DNA of 45,479 nucleotides from an uncultured Prevotellaceae bacterium (GTDB lineage Bacteria; Bacteroidota; Bacteroidia; Bacteroidales; Bacteroidaceae): contig CAMYZO010000016.1 in assembly GCA_947303855.1 (NCBI GenBank), positions 1-45,479 on the forward strand. The letters are read 5' to 3'. How positions within the stretch are numbered: position 1 is the first letter of the stretch; the number at the start of each line of letters is the position of its first letter. Below the pieces are notes generated by a model. It was given only the letters and a program-made list of their open reading frames with translations. It did not search any database and was not told where the DNA came from. The position numbers and the translations under genes are program-made. Shown one piece after another: positions 1 through 8,196 of the stretch.

Positions 1-693
1 TTCGATACGCACGAAATGCACGACATCCCCGATGATACCTCCTTCCTCGAGATGCTCGACATCCTGAACGAGGAGCTCATCAACGAAGGCAAGGAGCCCT
101 TCGTGTTCGACCACGACTGCCGCGAGGGTATCTGCGGTATGTGCTCACTCTACATCAACGGCACGCCTCACGGCCTGACAGAGCGTGGTGCTACCACCTG
201 TCAGCTCTACATGCGCCGCTTCAACGATGGCGACGTCATCACCGTCGAGCCCTGGCGTTCGGCTGCCTTCCCCGTCATCAAGGACTGTATGGTCGACCGC
301 GGTGCCTTCGACAAGATTATCCAGGCCGGTGGCTACACCACCATCCGCACCGGTCAGGCTCAGGATGCCAACGCCATCCTCATCCCCAAGGAGGATGCCG
401 ACGAGGCCATGGACTGCGCCAGCTGCATCGGCTGCGGTGCCTGCGTGGCTGCTTGTAAGAACGGCTCTGCCATGCTGTTCGTCTCGTCTAAGGTGTCTCA
501 GCTCGCCCTGCTGCCCCAGGGCCGCGTAGAGGCTGCAAAACGCGCCAAAGCCATGGTCATGGCCATGGAAGAGGCCGGTTTCGGCAACTGCACCAACACC
601 CGTGCCTGTGAGGCCGTCTGCCCGAAGAACGAGACCATCGCCAACATCGCCCGCCTGAACCGCGAGTTCATCAAGGCAAAGCTGGCTGACTAA
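1..693 (+). CDS. frdB: Fumarate reductase / succinate dehydrogenase iron-sulfur subunit (5' end missing)
   Basis: Iron-sulfur subunit of the membrane-bound fumarate reductase complex, passing electrons between the quinone-binding subunit and the flavoprotein FrdA during succinate-forming anaerobic respiration. The frame is open from base 1, so the true start lies upstream; an internal ATG at 16 is probably not the start. About 20 N-terminal residues appear to be missing. Counting from the first codon, C40, C45, C48 (in CREGICGMC) and C67 fit the [2Fe-2S] ligands. [15 protein letters not shown] and [12 protein letters not shown] carry the ligands of the [4Fe-4S] and [3Fe-4S] clusters. frdC and frdA are expected just upstream, outside the window. 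The stop at 691-693 is followed by a strong terminator, so this is the last gene of its operon. Confidence 0.95.
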   Translation, partial: FDTHEMHDIPDDTSFLEMLDILNEELINEGKEPFVFDHDCREGICGMCSLYINGTPHGLTERGATTCQLYMRRFNDGDVITVEPWRSAAFPVIKDCMVDRGAFDKIIQAGGYTTIRTGQAQDANAILIPKEDADEAMDCASCIGCGACVAACKNGSAMLFVSSKVSQLALLPQGRVEAAKRAKAMVMAMEEAGFGNCTNTRACEAVCPKNETIANIARLNREFIKAKLAD

Positions 694-714
694 CGTTCAC
701 CTTTAATTTATATG

Positions 715-749
715 AAGAGCGCCACGGAAAACCTCCGTGGCGCTCTTTT
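715..749 (+). terminator. Rho-independent terminator after frdB
   Basis: A perfect 13-bp GC-rich stem (AGAGCGCCACGGA at 716-728 with TCCGTGGCGCTCT at 734-746), a 5-base loop and a run of T. It lies 22 bases after the frdB stop, between convergent genes. It may also act weakly for the minus-strand symporter. Confidence 0.88.
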
Positions 750-802
750 GATAGCAGATTTGCAGATCGCCGTTTCTTTGGCCCTTCTGACGATGACAGG
801 TA

Positions 803-1957
803 TCAGCGCATCTTGTCGACAATAAGGGCTATGGCACCGTCGCCGGTCACGTTGCAGGCCGTGCCAAACGAGTCCATGGCAATGTAGAGCGTAATCATCA
901 GGGCCTGCTGGTCGGGGTTAAAGCCCAGAATAGAGGCCAGCGGTGCCAGGGCTGCCATGATGCTGCCGCCGGGCACACCCGGTGCTGCCACCATGACGAC
1001 ACACAGCATGAAGATGAACTCAAGGAAGAGACTGAAGTCAGACGGCATACCCTCAAGCATGCAGATGGCCAGTGCGCACGACGTAATCTTCATCACCGAT
1101 CCCGACATGTGGATGGTGGCGCATAGTGGTATGCAGAAGCCTGCCGTGCCTTCTGAAACGCCGTTCCTGATGCTCTGCCGCAGCGTCACGGGGATGGTGG
1201 CTGCCGACGAGCTGGTGCCGAGTGCCATCATATAGGCCGGAAGCATGGTCCACAGCAGCCGGAAGGGATTCTTGCGCACCACTGCCCCTGCTACCACAAA
1301 CTGGTACAGCAGGATGAAGATGTGCAGTACGATGATGATGACGATAATGTTGGCAAAGAGCATCATGATGTGCCACACCTGTCCCGAAAAGGTCATCGAC
1401 AGGAAGAGACCGAAGATGTAGACGGGCAGCAGGGGTATGAGCAGATGGCTGATAGTGCGGGAGACGACCTCCTTGAACTCTGTGGCTGCCTGGCGCAGCG
1501 TGGGCATCTCGCTATGAGCGATGCAGTTGCCAACAATGAACGAGAATATCAGCGCCGACATGATGTCAACCATAGGCGGTATCTTGATTGTGAAGTAAGG
1601 CTGCAATGCTGCTGCCTCTACTGGCACGTCTGTCGTGGCGTGGCTCACTATCGACGGGAACAGCAACTGCCCCGTGCCGTACGACAGCAGTCCGCAGAAC
1701 ACGGTGTCGGCGTAGGCAATGACAACCGTCAGCAGCAGCAGACGGCCTGCCTGACGCCCGATGTCGGCAATAGCCGACGTCACCAGGCCTATGATGATCA
1801 GGGGGATGAGGAACCCCAGCAGTTGACTGAACAAGGCATTGAACGTGATGAACAGTCTTACCAGCCATGCTGCTGACAGCATTCCGCCCACGATACCTAA
1901 TACCATAGCTACCAAGATGCGCGGCAGCAGTCCTATCTTAAACGTCTTCATTTCCAT
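803..1957 (-). CDS. Dicarboxylate/amino acid:cation symporter (SDF/DAACS family)
   Basis: Inner-membrane secondary transporter of the sodium:dicarboxylate symporter family, taking up dicarboxylates or amino acids such as glutamate, aspartate or serine with Na+ or H+. The protein is almost entirely hydrophobic helices. The family hallmarks are present: a serine-rich hairpin (LGTSSSAATIPVTL), the GVPGGSIMAAL segment and the C-terminal DSFGTACNVTGDGAIALIVDK with the conserved NxxGD ligand site. At about 384 residues it has normal length. The frame is open up to a TTG at 1972, but ATG at 1957 (or 1951, two codons further in) is more likely. It converges on frdB. The substrate cannot be read from the sequence. 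Confidence 0.9.
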   Translation of the reverse strand: MEMKTFKIGLLPRILVAMVLGIVGGMLSAAWLVRLFITFNALFSQLLGFLIPLIIIGLVTSAIADIGRQAGRLLLLTVVIAYADTVFCGLLSYGTGQLLFPSIVSHATTDVPVEAAALQPYFTIKIPPMVDIMSALIFSFIVGNCIAHSEMPTLRQAATEFKEVVSRTISHLLIPLLPVYIFGLFLSMTFSGQVWHIMMLFANIIVIIIVLHIFILLYQFVVAGAVVRKNPFRLLWTMLPAYMMALGTSSSAATIPVTLRQSIRNGVSEGTAGFCIPLCATIHMSGSVMKITSCALAICMLEGMPSDFSLFLEFIFMLCVVMVAAPGVPGGSIMAALAPLASILGFNPDQQALMITLYIAMDSFGTACNVTGDGAIALIVDKMR

Positions 1958-1997
1958 TTTTCTTATTGCCAATGATGCTTTCGTGTGAATATCACTT

Positions 1998-2006
1998 GCA
2001 AAGATA
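1998..2006 (-). promoter_or_regulatory. -7 promoter box of the symporter gene
   Basis: TATCTTTGC on the minus strand matches the Bacteroidota -7 consensus TAnnTTTG, about 40 bases upstream of the ATG. No clear -33 TTTG is seen. It sits back to back with the murQ promoter. Confidence 0.5.
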
Positions 2007-2036
2007 GCAATTTCTGACGGAAGATGCCATCTATTT

Positions 2037-2059
2037 CAGAATTATTTGCTAATTTTGCA
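2037..2059 (+). repeat. 23-bp promoter-bearing repeat, copy 1 (upstream of murQ)
   Basis: This 23-bp segment contains TAATTTTGC at 2050-2058, a good -7 box for murQ. It matches the minus strand of 5897-5919 at 22 of 23 positions. The second copy lies directly upstream of the broken HigA-like gene. Confidence 0.7.
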
Positions 2060-2081
2060 TGCAGAATGACATTTACAGCCC

Positions 2082-2879
2082 ATGATAGAGAGAATCACCG
2101 AACAGCCGTCGCGATACGACCATCTGGAGCAGATGTCGGTAGCGGAACTCTTGCAGCACATCAATGAGGAGGATATGCTGGTGGCCGAGGCTGTACGTAG
2201 GGCACTGCCCCAAATCACCGCACTGGTTGAAGCCGTCGAGCCGAGGATGAAGCGTGGTGGCCGTCTGTTCTATGTTGGTGCCGGAACGAGTGGCCGCTTG
2301 GGCGTGCTCGATGCCAGCGAACTGCCTCCTACGTTTGGCGTGCCTGCTACTTGGGTGATAGGCATCATTGCCGGTGGCGACAGGGCTTTGCGGCATGCCG
2401 TAGAGCGTGCTGAGGACGTTGCTGAGCAGGGTTGGAAGGACCTGCAGGCGTATTCCCCCACAAGGGATGACGTGGTGCTGGGCATTGCTGCCTCCGGCAC
2501 GACGCCATACGTGGTGGAGGCCGTCCGTCAGGCTCGTCATAACGGGTTGCTGACGGGCTGTATCACCAGCAACCTCCATACGCCGTTGGCTCAAACGGCG
2601 GCGTTCCCCATCGAGACCATCGTAGGTCCCGAGTTCGTGACGGGCTCCAGCCGCATGAAGAGCGGGACGGCACAGAAGATGGTGCTCAACATGATCAGTA
2701 CCTCGCTGATGATCCGCATGGGGCGCGTTCAGGGCAACCGTATGGTGAACATGCAGCTGACCAACGACAAGCTGATAGACCGAGGCACGCGCATGCTGCA
2801 AGAGTCCTTAGGACTGGACTATGACGAGGCCCGAGAACGGTTGTTGGAGGCCGGCAGCGTCAGCGACTGTCTGTCATAA
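2082..2879 (+). CDS. murQ: N-acetylmuramic acid 6-phosphate etherase
   Basis: Cytoplasmic cell-wall recycling enzyme that cleaves the D-lactyl ether of MurNAc 6-phosphate, giving GlcNAc 6-phosphate and lactate. The sequence shows a SIS-type sugar isomerase fold with the MurQ signatures: FYVGAGTSGRLGVLDASELP near residues 64-84, GIAASGTTPYVV near 135, and the family signature EFVTGSSRMKSGTAQK. The 265 residues are slightly short for the family (about 270-300) but it looks complete. The ATG at 2082 lies about 24 bases after a -7 box. It is followed after 29 bases by bcp in the same direction. No PTS transporter or murK-type kinase is alongside, so how MurNAc-6P is supplied here is unknown. Confidence 0.95.
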   Translation: MIERITEQPSRYDHLEQMSVAELLQHINEEDMLVAEAVRRALPQITALVEAVEPRMKRGGRLFYVGAGTSGRLGVLDASELPPTFGVPATWVIGIIAGGDRALRHAVERAEDVAEQGWKDLQAYSPTRDDVVLGIAASGTTPYVVEAVRQARHNGLLTGCITSNLHTPLAQTAAFPIETIVGPEFVTGSSRMKSGTAQKMVLNMISTSLMIRMGRVQGNRMVNMQLTNDKLIDRGTRMLQESLGLDYDEARERLLEAGSVSDCLS

Positions 2880-2908
2880 TTGTGTAAATTATCCCTAAAC
2901 GACAGTAT

Positions 2909-3361
2909 ATGATGAACATTGGAGACAAGGCGCCCGAAGTATTGGGCAAAGACGAACAGGGACGGGACATCCGTCTGAGTGATTACAAGGGTAGGAAGCT
3001 GGTGCTCTACTTCTATCCCAAGGATAATACCAGCGGCTGTACGGCCGAGGCGTGCAGCCTGCGCGACCATCACCAGCAGTTGCAGTCTGCCGGCTATGAG
3101 GTGGTCGGCGTCAGCAAGGACTCTGCTGCCTCTCATCAGAAGTTCAAGGAGAAGTACCAGTTGCCCTTCCCCCTGATAGCCGATGTCAACCATGAGCTTT
3201 TAGAGCTGATGGGAGCCTGGGGCGAGAAGTCGATGTATGGCAAGAAGACCGTGGGCACCATCCGCACCACCTTTGTCATCAACGAAGAGGGTGTGATAGA
3301 GCAGGTCTTTACAGGCAAGCAGATCAAGACGAAGGAACATGCCGAGCAGATTTTGAAATGA
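2909..3361 (+). CDS. bcp: Thioredoxin-dependent thiol peroxidase (Bcp/PrxQ peroxiredoxin)
   Basis: Peroxiredoxin that reduces hydrogen peroxide and organic hydroperoxides using thioredoxin. The active-site segment YFYPKDNTSGCTAEACSLRD shows the peroxidatic Cys after TSG and the resolving Cys five residues later, the arrangement typical of the Bcp/PrxQ class. The C-terminal half carries YGKKTVGTIRTTFVI, the usual strand-turn region. The length of 150 residues is normal. Two adjacent ATG codons (2909 and 2912) are both possible starts. The stop codon TGA overlaps the ATG of the next gene (ATGA at 3358-3361), so the two are translationally coupled. Confidence 0.95.
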   Translation: MMNIGDKAPEVLGKDEQGRDIRLSDYKGRKLVLYFYPKDNTSGCTAEACSLRDHHQQLQSAGYEVVGVSKDSAASHQKFKEKYQLPFPLIADVNHELLELMGAWGEKSMYGKKTVGTIRTTFVINEEGVIEQVFTGKQIKTKEHAEQILK

Positions 3362-3876
3362 AGCGAATTTGCCTAATCCTTCTGGTGCTGATGGCCATTG
3401 TGCCCACAGCCAGTGCCCAGGTTACCGAACCCAGCCAGGCACCCCGGCTGGAGTTTGTGATGCAGCTGCAGGTGACCCTCGGCGAGACCTACACCGTGGG
3501 CGAGACACCTCATGGCAAGCGTATCGTCATCCCCATCACCGGCGGCACCTTTGAGGGGCCGCAGCTGAAGGGCACCATCCTCAATGGCGGTGCCGACTAC
3601 CAGATAGCTTCGGCCGACGGCAGCCGTACGGAGCTGGAGGCTATCTACAGCATACGTACCGACGACGGCAGCTATATCCACGTCCGCAACCGCGGACTGA
3701 TTGTCAACGGTCAGGACGAGCAGGGGCGCCCGTCGTTCTATTTCAAGGCGGCACCCCAGTTTGAGGCACCGGCCGGCAGCCGTTATGCCTGGCTCAACAA
3801 CGCCCTCTATGTCTGCCAGCCCGACTGGAGCCAGGGCTTCAAGGGCATCGTGCTCAATGTGTGGCGCGTGCTATGA
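3358..3876 (+). CDS. Exported DUF3237 family protein
   Basis: A small protein of the DUF3237 family, whose biochemical role is not established. An N-terminal signal peptide (MKRICLILLVLMAIVPTASAQ) predicts export. The rest is one beta-rich domain with family-like segments such as GGTFEGPQLKGTILNGGADY, YSIRTDDGSYIHVRNRGL and a C-terminal LNVWRVL. Its start overlaps the bcp stop by four bases, so it is co-transcribed with bcp. It ends 12 bases from the end of the convergent minus-strand gene. Family assignment is from memory of the conserved pattern. Confidence 0.82.
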   Translation: MKRICLILLVLMAIVPTASAQVTEPSQAPRLEFVMQLQVTLGETYTVGETPHGKRIVIPITGGTFEGPQLKGTILNGGADYQIASADGSRTELEAIYSIRTDDGSYIHVRNRGLIVNGQDEQGRPSFYFKAAPQFEAPAGSRYAWLNNALYVCQPDWSQGFKGIVLNVWRVL

Positions 3877-3888
3877 AAGAGACATAAC

Positions 3889-5574
3889 TTAAATTCGGGA
3901 AAAGCCCTTCATGACCCATTGGGGCATGTGGTCAAGATAGTCGTACAGCAGCCGCATGCCCTCGTCTTTCTGTGTCTCGGTCAGTTGTCCGCCATGCTTG
4001 CCGAGCACCATCTCCTTGAAAAATGCATCGGGCGTTTTGTCTGCTTCGTAGACGGGGTCACCAATGTGCTGCTGATAATACCAGAGGTTATGGCATATAA
4101 CCATTACCAGCATCTCATTGTGGCCCAGCACATCAGTGAGGAACCGTTCTAAGTCGGCTTGCCTGGCGTTGGTTATCAGGGGCACACCGCCACGGGCAGC
4201 ATCGGCCACCTCGTCGAGGGTGAAACTGCGGTATTCGCTGACGTGACGTCCCATCTTGTTGATGATATGCTGCTGCATCCGTACGTCACTCCATCCGTAG
4301 CGTGACATGAACACCACGTTTTCCTTCTGCAGCTTGCCCTTTGCGGGATCGTAGTCTAAGACGGGCTGCACCATCTTGTCTATCAGCATGGAGTTAGCCC
4401 AGGCATCGTCGAAAATATCATCGGCATAGTCGCTGGGGATTGTCAGGATATGTTTTTTGATATAGTCAGCCACCTGCCGGCGTGTCACCATTCCGTACAG
4501 GTTGGCCAGACCGTCGGTGACCATCTCCACCACATAGCGCAGCTTGAGACCCGGTTTCTCTTTCTTCATGTAGTCGGCTATCAGGGGCTTTGCGGCCTTC
4601 AGGAAGTCGGCAGCCACGTGGACGGCATACAGCGTGCTGTCCTCCTTCCAGCCCTGTTCGGCCAGTCCGTAGTCAACCAACAGTGAGTCCGTACCACTGT
4701 CGAAGTAGGGCAGATAGTCGCCCCAGTCAGGTATGTCGCACAGCTCGTGGAGCCGTTCCAAATCCTCCTCACTAACATGGTCGAGCACCAGCTCCGGATG
4801 TTTCACCACAGCCTCAGCGTATGCCTGCAGCTGAGCGTCCTCCGGCTGTTCCTCGTCGAGGTCAATACCAAGCACATCGGCACAGTTCTGCACTTCAGAG
4901 ATGTCCATACAGCCAACCAAGTCGGCCACCGTCACAGGACTGTCTGAAATGAGCACCCTCCCGTCGTCGTCACCGTCATCGTCATCATCGTCGTCATCGT
5001 CATCTAATAATCCCACGATATACTTAAACCCGTCCTCGCCCAGCGTACGGCGCAGGGTGGGCAGATAGCGGCTGGCTTCCAGCTGGCTCTCGCAGACCAG
5101 AAAGTACTCCCCGTCCTTGCCGAACTCAAACTCCATCAGGGGCACGTCGTCGGTGTCCTCCTCCAGCAGGTACTGGGCCGTCTGGAAACTTTTGTCGGGC
5201 TTCAGGCCTGCCTCCTCGGCGAAGGCTATGGCACCGTAGATGCGGTTGTGGGCCTCCTCGTAGCTGATTTCGCGGAAATCTATCAGGTCGTGGTCGCGAA
5301 ACATCAGTTCGTCCAGCTCCTCCGGTTCTATCCGCAGGCGGTAGAAAGCCTCTCTGACACCCGTACACCACATATCCACCAGAAACATGCCTGCACTGAC
5401 ACGCCCGCCGGTATGCTCACGGGTAACAATAATATGGCACAGCCCACTGGCATCCACCATGTCGTTGATATAGCATTTGCCGATGGGCAGCGAGCGCATA
5501 CGCTGTCTGAGAAAAGCCTCGGGTGAGAGGAATTGCTGCTGTGAACTCTTTTTCTTGTCTTTTTTCTTTGCCAT
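3889..5574 (-). CDS. Conserved protein of unknown function with an acidic poly-Asp linker
   Basis: I do not recognise a named function. The 561-residue cytoplasmic protein starts with a lysine-rich segment (MAKKKDKKKSS). It continues with a compact N-terminal domain (LPIGKCYINDMVDASGLCHI, then GMFLVDMWCTGVREAFYRL) of a kind I have seen in uncharacterised Bacteroidota proteins. Next come a run of about ten Asp broken by Gly (bases about 4962-5004), and a mostly helical, acidic C-terminal two-thirds. There is no signal peptide or membrane helix. The frame is open to 5673, but a full -33/-7 promoter at 5603-5635 lies downstream of that point, which fixes the start at the ATG at 5574. Confidence 0.8.
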   Translation of the reverse strand: MAKKKDKKKSSQQQFLSPEAFLRQRMRSLPIGKCYINDMVDASGLCHIIVTREHTGGRVSAGMFLVDMWCTGVREAFYRLRIEPEELDELMFRDHDLIDFREISYEEAHNRIYGAIAFAEEAGLKPDKSFQTAQYLLEEDTDDVPLMEFEFGKDGEYFLVCESQLEASRYLPTLRRTLGEDGFKYIVGLLDDDDDDDDDDGDDDGRVLISDSPVTVADLVGCMDISEVQNCADVLGIDLDEEQPEDAQLQAYAEAVVKHPELVLDHVSEEDLERLHELCDIPDWGDYLPYFDSGTDSLLVDYGLAEQGWKEDSTLYAVHVAADFLKAAKPLIADYMKKEKPGLKLRYVVEMVTDGLANLYGMVTRRQVADYIKKHILTIPSDYADDIFDDAWANSMLIDKMVQPVLDYDPAKGKLQKENVVFMSRYGWSDVRMQQHIINKMGRHVSEYRSFTLDEVADAARGGVPLITNARQADLERFLTDVLGHNEMLVMVICHNLWYYQQHIGDPVYEADKTPDAFFKEMVLGKHGGQLTETQKDEGMRLLYDYLDHMPQWVMKGFSRI

Positions 5575-5602
5575 CTTTACTACTATTATTTCATTTTCAC
5601 GG

Positions 5603-5635
5603 GCAAAGATACAAAGAAGTTTTGAAACCACAAAA
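5603..5635 (-). promoter_or_regulatory. Complete Bacteroidota -33/-7 promoter of the poly-Asp protein gene
   Basis: On the minus strand, TTTTG (5631-5635), a spacer of 19 bases and TATCTTTGC (5603-5611) match the vegetative Bacteroidota promoter. It lies about 29 bases before the ATG at 5574 and rules out the longer start. Confidence 0.75.
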
Positions 5636-5654
5636 TGAAAAAGGGAAATCCTAG

Positions 5655-5894
5655 TCACAGTATAGCAGCACAAGCTTTTTTGATGTCTATGAGCCTGGCA
5701 AGAAGATGTTTCTTCTGTCGGGCTACAGACATGTTGTAACGGGTCTGCATGTTGATGAGTAGTTCAGGATTGATACCCAAAGCCGCTTCCATCATCAGTG
5801 CAAAGTCTGTTGTTACAGGGCGCTTGCCGTTCAGTATCTCATTGAGTTGGGTATAGGGAACAGACAGCACTTCTGAGAACTTCTCATCATTCTG
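5655..5894 (-). pseudogene. HigA-family antitoxin fragment lacking its N-terminus
   Basis: The readable sequence SVPYTQLNEILNGKRPVTTD is the second half of the HTH of HigA/VapI-type antidote proteins. The expected tail follows (ALMMEAALGINPELLINMQ). Upstream in the same frame SQNDEKFSEVL still resembles the first HTH helix, but a stop (TAA at 5904-5906) interrupts the frame and no ATG is available; only a GTG at 5870 remains, inside the HTH. About 20-30 N-terminal residues of the usual 100 are gone. No higB toxin gene is next to it. The break coincides with the second copy of the 23-bp element at 5897-5919. Confidence 0.72.
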
Positions 5895-5896
5895 AC

Positions 5897-5919
5897 TGCA
5901 AATTTAGCAAATAATTCTG
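5897..5919 (-). repeat. 23-bp promoter-bearing repeat, copy 2 (at the broken antitoxin)
   Basis: On the minus strand this is 22/23 identical to 2037-2059 and contains TAAATTTGC, a -7-like box pointing into the truncated HigA-like frame. Confidence 0.7.
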
Positions 5920-5939
5920 GAAAAGAAACGATTTTACGA

Positions 5940-6860
5940 TTATTCTTTGTACTTTTGCTCCAAACTTTCGATTGAGCGGCCAATGACGATGTCGTGCCGG
6001 GGCACTTTATCCCAGGAAAAGTGGGCTATGAGTTCGTTAGCGCTGAGAGGTTGAGGCTCTGGTACCAGTCCGGCCGTGTAGGCCAGAAATCCTATGATGT
6101 CGGCGGGCGAGCAGTGGCTGCGCAGGCTTCCCATGTCGAGGCTGCTGTCGCGTTTCGACAATCGCTGTCCGGCTTCGTTGCAGAGCAGGGGCAGATGGGT
6201 GAAGTGGGGTGGTGGGAACCCCAGCAGCTGGGCCACATACAGCTGTTGGGGCGATGACAGCAGCAGATCGCGGCCGCGTACCACCTCAGTGACACCTGTC
6301 AGCGCGTCGTCGACGACGACTGCCAATTGGTAGGCCCAGGCCCCGTCCTTGCGGCGTATGATGAAGTCGCCCACATGGCGGGCCAGGTTCACCGTCTGTT
6401 GGCCGTAGTGCCCGTCGGTGAACGTCACGTCGCCGTCAGGCACGATGAGGCGTGTGGCGGCTGCCGCGCCCGGCTGTGGCGGCCGGTGGCGGCAGGTGCC
6501 GGCATACACCACGCGGCCGTCGCTCTCATGAGGGGCCTGCGTGGCCAGCAGGTCGGCGCGTGTGCAGTAGCAGGGGTAGGTCAGGTGCTGGCTCTGCAGC
6601 TGCCGGAAGTAGTGCTCATAGATGTCTGAGCGCTGGCTCTGCCAGACGGGGTCGCCGTCCCACGCCAGTCCCAGCCACTGTAGGTCGTCCATCAGCCAGA
6701 GGGCATACTCGCGGCGCGAGCGCTGCGGGTCGATGTCCTCGATGCGCAGCAGCCATTGGCCGTCCTGACTCTTGGCTGAGAGCCATGACAACAGAGCACT
6801 GAACACGTTGCCCAGATGCATGCGGCCCGTCGGCGACGGTGCGAAGCGTCCTTTAGTCAT
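5940..6860 (-). CDS. gluQ: Glutamyl-queuosine tRNA(Asp) synthetase (tRNA glutamyl-Q synthetase)
   Basis: Truncated paralogue of glutamyl-tRNA synthetase that ligates glutamate onto the queuosine at position 34 of tRNA-Asp. At 306 residues it is the catalytic domain only; the anticodon-binding domain of GltX is absent. The start MTKGRFAPSPTGRMHLGNVF holds the HIGH-type motif. CYCTRADL followed by YAGTCRHR gives the zinc-binding Cys cluster typical of this subgroup. RLSKRDSSLDMG is the KMSKS-type loop. A -7 box lies a few bases before the ATG at 6860. Confidence 0.92.
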   Translation of the reverse strand: MTKGRFAPSPTGRMHLGNVFSALLSWLSAKSQDGQWLLRIEDIDPQRSRREYALWLMDDLQWLGLAWDGDPVWQSQRSDIYEHYFRQLQSQHLTYPCYCTRADLLATQAPHESDGRVVYAGTCRHRPPQPGAAAATRLIVPDGDVTFTDGHYGQQTVNLARHVGDFIIRRKDGAWAYQLAVVVDDALTGVTEVVRGRDLLLSSPQQLYVAQLLGFPPPHFTHLPLLCNEAGQRLSKRDSSLDMGSLRSHCSPADIIGFLAYTAGLVPEPQPLSANELIAHFSWDKVPRHDIVIGRSIESLEQKYKE

Positions 6861-6866
6861 CGTGGT

Positions 6867-6875
6867 GCAAAGTTA
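6867..6875 (-). promoter_or_regulatory. -7 promoter box of gluQ
   Basis: TAACTTTGC on the minus strand fits TAnnTTTG and lies 6 bases before the gluQ ATG, predicting a very short leader. No clear -33 element is seen. Confidence 0.5.
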
Positions 6876-6918
6876 CACTTTTTTTGCCAATTATGCTGAT
6901 TGTTTGCAAAAAAAAATG

Positions 6919-6927
6919 TATATTTGC
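6919..6927 (+). promoter_or_regulatory. -7 promoter box of the M64 peptidase operon
   Basis: TATATTTGC fits the Bacteroidota -7 box and lies 8 bases before the ATG at 6936. This supports that ATG over the upstream TTG at 6900, which would lie before the promoter. Confidence 0.55.
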
Positions 6928-6935
6928 AAACTGTT

Positions 6936-8195
6936 ATGAATATCAAGCTTTGTTTTGTGCTGCTATGCAGCCTTATGGCGGGGCTGACAAGCGCTGCCGC
7001 ACAGTCCTTCGACGAGTGGTTTCAGGACCGCACGCTGAGGCTTGACTATGTCTTTGCCGGCGACAACCGCTCACAGCATATCTACCTGGAGCAGGCCATG
7101 ATGACATCGCGCTGGGCCGGACGCAAGAGCCGCCTCACGGAGACGCCTTTGCGTGGCAACGGTCAGATACGCATGAAGGACCATCTGACGGGACAGCTGC
7201 TGTATGTCCACACGTTCTCCACCCTGTTTCAGGAGTGGCAGGCCACGGAAGAGGCCACCCGTCTGCAAAAGGCTTTCGAGACCAGTTACAACCTGCCCAT
7301 GCCTAAAGGGAAGGTTGACATCACCGTCATGCTGACCGATTTTCACAACAAGGTGGTAGGCGAGATGACCCATACCCTTGACCCTCAGGACATACTCATC
7401 AGGCGCGTCGGTCCTGCCGACGTGGCATGGCGTTACATCTGGCCGACAGATGACACCCCTGATCTGACGGGCTCTATCGACCTGGCCATCGTGGCCGAGG
7501 GCTATACGGCGGCAGAAACAGACAAGTTCTATGCCGACTGCCAGCGGGCCGTCGATGCCTTGTTTGCCCATGAGCCGTTCACGCAGTTGAAAAACCGTTT
7601 CAACGTCGTTGCCGTGGCTCCCCTTTCTAAGGACAGCGGTCCCAGCATCCCGCGAGAGCACCGCTGGAACAGTACGCCCGTAGGCACCCATTACGATACG
7701 TTCTATAGCCAGCGTTACCTGATGACCGAGCAGATGCACCGCCTGTACGATGTGTTGGCGGGCGTGCCCTTCGAGCACATCATCGTGCTGGTCAACAGCG
7801 CCATCTATGGTGGTGGCGGCATCTACAACCAGTTGCTGGTGACCACCACTGACCACCCGACGTTTGTTCAGGTACTGGTCCATGAGTTTGGGCACAGCTA
7901 TGCCGGACTTGCCGATGAGTACTTCTATGACGACGGCTTTGAGACGATGTATCCGGCCGACACCGAACCGTGGGAGCCCAACCTGACAACGAAGGTGGAC
8001 TTCGGGCAGAAGTGGGCCGACCTGCTGCCTGACCCCACGGGACGCCTGGGACTGTTCGAGGGCGGCGGCTACCAGTCGAAGGGTGTCTGGCGCCCGTCCG
8101 AAGACTGCCGCATGAAGACCAATGAGTCGCCCGACTTCTGTCCCGTCTGCACCCGTGCCATTATCCGCATCACCGATTTTTATACAAGTCACTGA
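6936..8195 (+). CDS. Secreted M64-family (IgA-type) zinc metallopeptidase
   Basis: Exported zinc endopeptidase of family M64, first known from IgA-cleaving gut bacteria; the natural substrate here is unknown. A signal peptide is clear (MNIKLCFVLLCSLMAGLTSA, then AAQ). An N-terminal beta-rich domain of about 170 residues (with HIYLEQAMMTSRWAGRKSRL) precedes the catalytic part. The active site VHEFGHSYAGLADEYFYDD gives H316, E317 and H320 of HExxH, with D327 or E328 as candidate third ligand region. CRMKTNESPDFCPVCTRAI near the C-terminus is the usual end of the family. The 419 residues fit the family. The next gene begins one base after the stop. Confidence 0.9.
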   Translation: MNIKLCFVLLCSLMAGLTSAAAQSFDEWFQDRTLRLDYVFAGDNRSQHIYLEQAMMTSRWAGRKSRLTETPLRGNGQIRMKDHLTGQLLYVHTFSTLFQEWQATEEATRLQKAFETSYNLPMPKGKVDITVMLTDFHNKVVGEMTHTLDPQDILIRRVGPADVAWRYIWPTDDTPDLTGSIDLAIVAEGYTAAETDKFYADCQRAVDALFAHEPFTQLKNRFNVVAVAPLSKDSGPSIPREHRWNSTPVGTHYDTFYSQRYLMTEQMHRLYDVLAGVPFEHIIVLVNSAIYGGGGIYNQLLVTTTDHPTFVQVLVHEFGHSYAGLADEYFYDDGFETMYPADTEPWEPNLTTKVDFGQKWADLLPDPTGRLGLFEGGGYQSKGVWRPSEDCRMKTNESPDFCPVCTRAIIRITDFYTSH

Positions 8196-8196
8196 T

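Noticed and set aside
1322..1876. 184-codon plus-strand frame opposite the symporter
   Set aside because: Antisense to hydrophobic helices, giving a His/Gln/Asp-rich nonsense protein.
7071..8192. 373-codon minus-strand frame inside the M64 peptidase gene
   Set aside because: Antisense shadow caused by the GC-biased codon use of the real gene, which has an intact active site.
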